A stretch of DNA of 64,000 nt from Burkholderia pseudomultivorans. GTDB taxonomy: Bacteria; Pseudomonadota; Gammaproteobacteria; Burkholderiales; Burkholderiaceae. Each line of letters opens with the position of its first letter. Within the stretch, counting starts at the first letter, position 1. The notes beneath the pieces were generated by a model. That model made no database searches and had not been told where the DNA came from. It worked only from the letters and a program-made list of their open reading frames with translations. Shown here piece after piece: positions 62,562 to 64,000 of the stretch. A program made the position numbers and the translations under genes. The DNA lies in assembly GCF_001718415.1 (NCBI RefSeq), contig NZ_CP013378.1:4650001-4714000 (forward strand). Direction: 5' to 3'.

Positions 62562-63542
62562 TCAGAACCCGATCGGCCTGCGCCGCGCCGCGCCCTCGTC
62601 GGCGCGGATGTCGCGCGGCTCGATCGCGTCACGGCCGTCGAGGCGCGCGGCGCCGAACGCGTGCAGCAGCGCGCGACGCATCGTGCGCGGCGGCGTCGCG
62701 GCCAGCACGTCGAGCGCGGCGTCGCCGAGCAGGTCGGGGAAGCGCCGGCCCCACGCATGCGAGCCGCGGATCTCGTCGTAGATCGTCTGCGCGATGCGGC
62801 GTGCGCCGGCCGCATCGGGCGGCGCGATCTCGTACACGTTCATCCGGTTGAGCAGCGGTTCCGGAATCGCCTGCGCATCGTTCGCGGTCGCGATCCAGAT
62901 CACGTTGCCCGCATCGATCGGCACCTCGGCGAATTCGTCGATGAACGCGCGTGCGGTGTCGTGCTCGAGCAGCGCGTACAGCGCGCCGAGCGGGTCGTAT
63001 TGCGCGTCTGCGCCGGCCTTGTCGATCTCGTCGACCGCGATCACCGGGTTCGCGTAGCTGCCGTTCACGAGCGCCTCGAACACCTTGCCCGGCTTCGCGT
63101 TCTTCCATTGCGACGACGCGCCCGACAGGATCCAGCCGGCCGTCAGCGAACTCATCGGCACGTAGTGATAGGCGGTGCCGAGCATCTGCGCGAGCGCCTT
63201 CGCGAAGTGCGTCTTGCCGATGCCGGGCGGCCCGAGCAGCAGGATCGGCATCAGCTCGAGCCGGTCCTCCGTTTCGAGGCACAGCGCGATCTGCTTGCGC
63301 ACGTCGTCGAGCGGCTCGGCGAAATTCGGCAACGCCTCGCCCAGCGCGTCGAACGACGGCATCCGGTTCGGCTTCACGCAGAAGCGCAGATTGCCGGTCT
63401 TGAGCATCCGTTCATAGGTGGCGCGCAATGCGTCGCTCGCGCTCTCGTTCAGGTCGTTCAGCGCGGTCTCGACCTGCTCGAGGTCGTACACCGTGCTGAA
63501 GGACGCCACCGCCAGTTCCTGTTTCACCATCGCCGTCGTCAT
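62562..63542 (-). CDS. AAA-family ATPase (Lon-like AAA module without protease)
   Basis: The 326-aa protein has Walker A GPPGIGKT (residues 104-111), Walker B VIAVDEID (167-174), sensor-1 VIWIATAND and an arginine-rich C-terminal lid ([20 protein letters not shown]). The module resembles the ATPase core of Lon but lacks the Ser-Lys protease domain. An N-terminal helical part (1-90) precedes it. ATG 63542 follows GAGG; an earlier in-frame ATG is less well placed. Its remodelling target is unknown. Confidence 0.85.
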   Translation of the reverse strand: MTTAMVKQELAVASFSTVYDLEQVETALNDLNESASDALRATYERMLKTGNLRFCVKPNRMPSFDALGEALPNFAEPLDDVRKQIALCLETEDRLELMPILLLGPPGIGKTHFAKALAQMLGTAYHYVPMSSLTAGWILSGASSQWKNAKPGKVFEALVNGSYANPVIAVDEIDKAGADAQYDPLGALYALLEHDTARAFIDEFAEVPIDAGNVIWIATANDAQAIPEPLLNRMNVYEIAPPDAAGARRIAQTIYDEIRGSHAWGRRFPDLLGDAALDVLAATPPRTMRRALLHAFGAARLDGRDAIEPRDIRADEGAARRRPIGF

Positions 63543-63773
63543 ACCAACCTCGCTACCGCTTGCTGTCACGTCGTCATCAGACCCTTACGATTTTCAGTGT
63601 AGCGGGACGAAATCTGCGCGCAAGCAAGCAGCCGCGCGCGGGTGCTGCTAACAGCCGCGGCGCGCTGCACGTGCGGGCGGCGCGGCGTATCATCGACAGT
63701 TCACCGGCCGCCGCGCCGCCCTCGCCGGCGGCGCTTCGCGCGCCGCGTCTGCTTTCGTCCCGAAGGGTTGCCG

Positions 63774-64000
63774 ATGTCCGTCCCCGCCGCTTTCCCGCGC
63801 GTCGACCGCGACGCGATTCGTGCCGTCGACGCCGCGCTCACGTCGCGCCGCTCGGTGCGCGCCTTCCTGCCGACGCCCGTGCCGCGCGACACGCTCGAAG
63901 CGATCCTCGAAGCCGCGAGCCGCGCGCCGTCGGGCACCAACATCCAGCCGTGGCGCGTCTATGTCGCGACCGGCGCGACGCGCGACGCGCTCGCGGCCGC
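63774..64000 (+). CDS. Nitroreductase-family protein, N-terminal part
   Basis: Only 75 codons fit before the window ends. The visible part has TSRRSVRAFLPTPVPRDTL, with the FMN-binding Arg pair, and RAPSGTNIQPWRVYVATGAT, the conserved Pro-Ser and Gln-Pro-Trp of the oxygen-insensitive NAD(P)H nitroreductase fold. AAGGG precedes the ATG. It diverges from the AAA ATPase with 231 bases between them, which show no clear motif. Confidence 0.85.
   Translation, partial: MSVPAAFPRVDRDAIRAVDAALTSRRSVRAFLPTPVPRDTLEAILEAASRAPSGTNIQPWRVYVATGATRDALAA

Overview
This 64 kb, G+C-rich window comes from a Burkholderia chromosome, most likely a Burkholderia cepacia complex species. The reasons are the uniform codon use, two typical Burkholderia trimeric porins, the flg cluster with a PilZ brake gene inside it, and the cca, slt and dpp neighbourhood. 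Species cannot be fixed from the window. I see no rRNA, tRNA, CRISPR array, insertion sequence or prophage. It reads as core chromosome with 59 protein genes, one of them cut by the right edge.

Layout. (a) 459-12856 (+): a putrescine uptake and breakdown cluster: puuD-like hydrolase, glutamylputrescine synthetase, putrescine aminotransferase, PotFGHI ABC importer, a DUF3138 outer-membrane protein and two PuuB-type oxidases. Strong GC hairpins sit at four of its gene junctions. (b) 12976-14843 (-): three lipoprotein genes (CsgG-like, DUF4810, DUF799) ending in an intrinsic terminator. (c) 15361-24714: glutathione reductase, a 75-aa acidic protein, two porins, a DUF1275 membrane protein, a two-part chromate transporter with a divergent LysR regulator, and a uracil/xanthine permease. 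(d) 25032-39430: flagellar rod, hook and ring genes. flgBCDEFGHIJ, ycgR and flgKL are on the minus strand; flgA, flgM and flgN diverge on the plus strand. I find an FlhDC-like box centred exactly between two -10 elements in the flgA-flgB gap, and sigma-28 promoters ahead of flgM, flgK and ycgR. (e) 39552-48988: Xaa-Pro aminopeptidase with a divergent XRE-cupin regulator, cca, a glutathione S-transferase, an NDUFA9-like dehydrogenase, soluble lytic transglycosylase, 5-formyl-THF cyclo-ligase and a MarR-like regulator. (f) 49136-51689 (+): pxpB-pxpC-pxpA 5-oxoprolinase operon. (g) 52231-59061 (-): dppABCDF dipeptide importer with a TraB/GumN-like gene overlapping its end. (h) 59405-64000: MHS-family transporter, HiPIP, an L-2-hydroxyglutarate oxidase-like flavoprotein, an AAA ATPase and the start of a nitroreductase.

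How it works together. Region (a) encodes an almost complete route from putrescine outside the cell to GABA, by the glutamylated and the transamination branches, with a candidate outer-membrane entry channel. Region (d) has the two-step logic of flagellar control: FlhDC-type activation of basal-body genes, then sigma-28 firing of the late genes, including the anti-sigma factor and the c-di-GMP brake. The peptidase, 5-oxoproline and dipeptide genes make the right half rich in peptide and amino-acid scavenging.

The least explained items are the CsgG/DUF4810/DUF799 lipoprotein set, two candidate small RNAs (24900-24979 + and 51835-52063 -), a leader that could mask the ribosome site of a porin, and a probably leaderless LysR mRNA.
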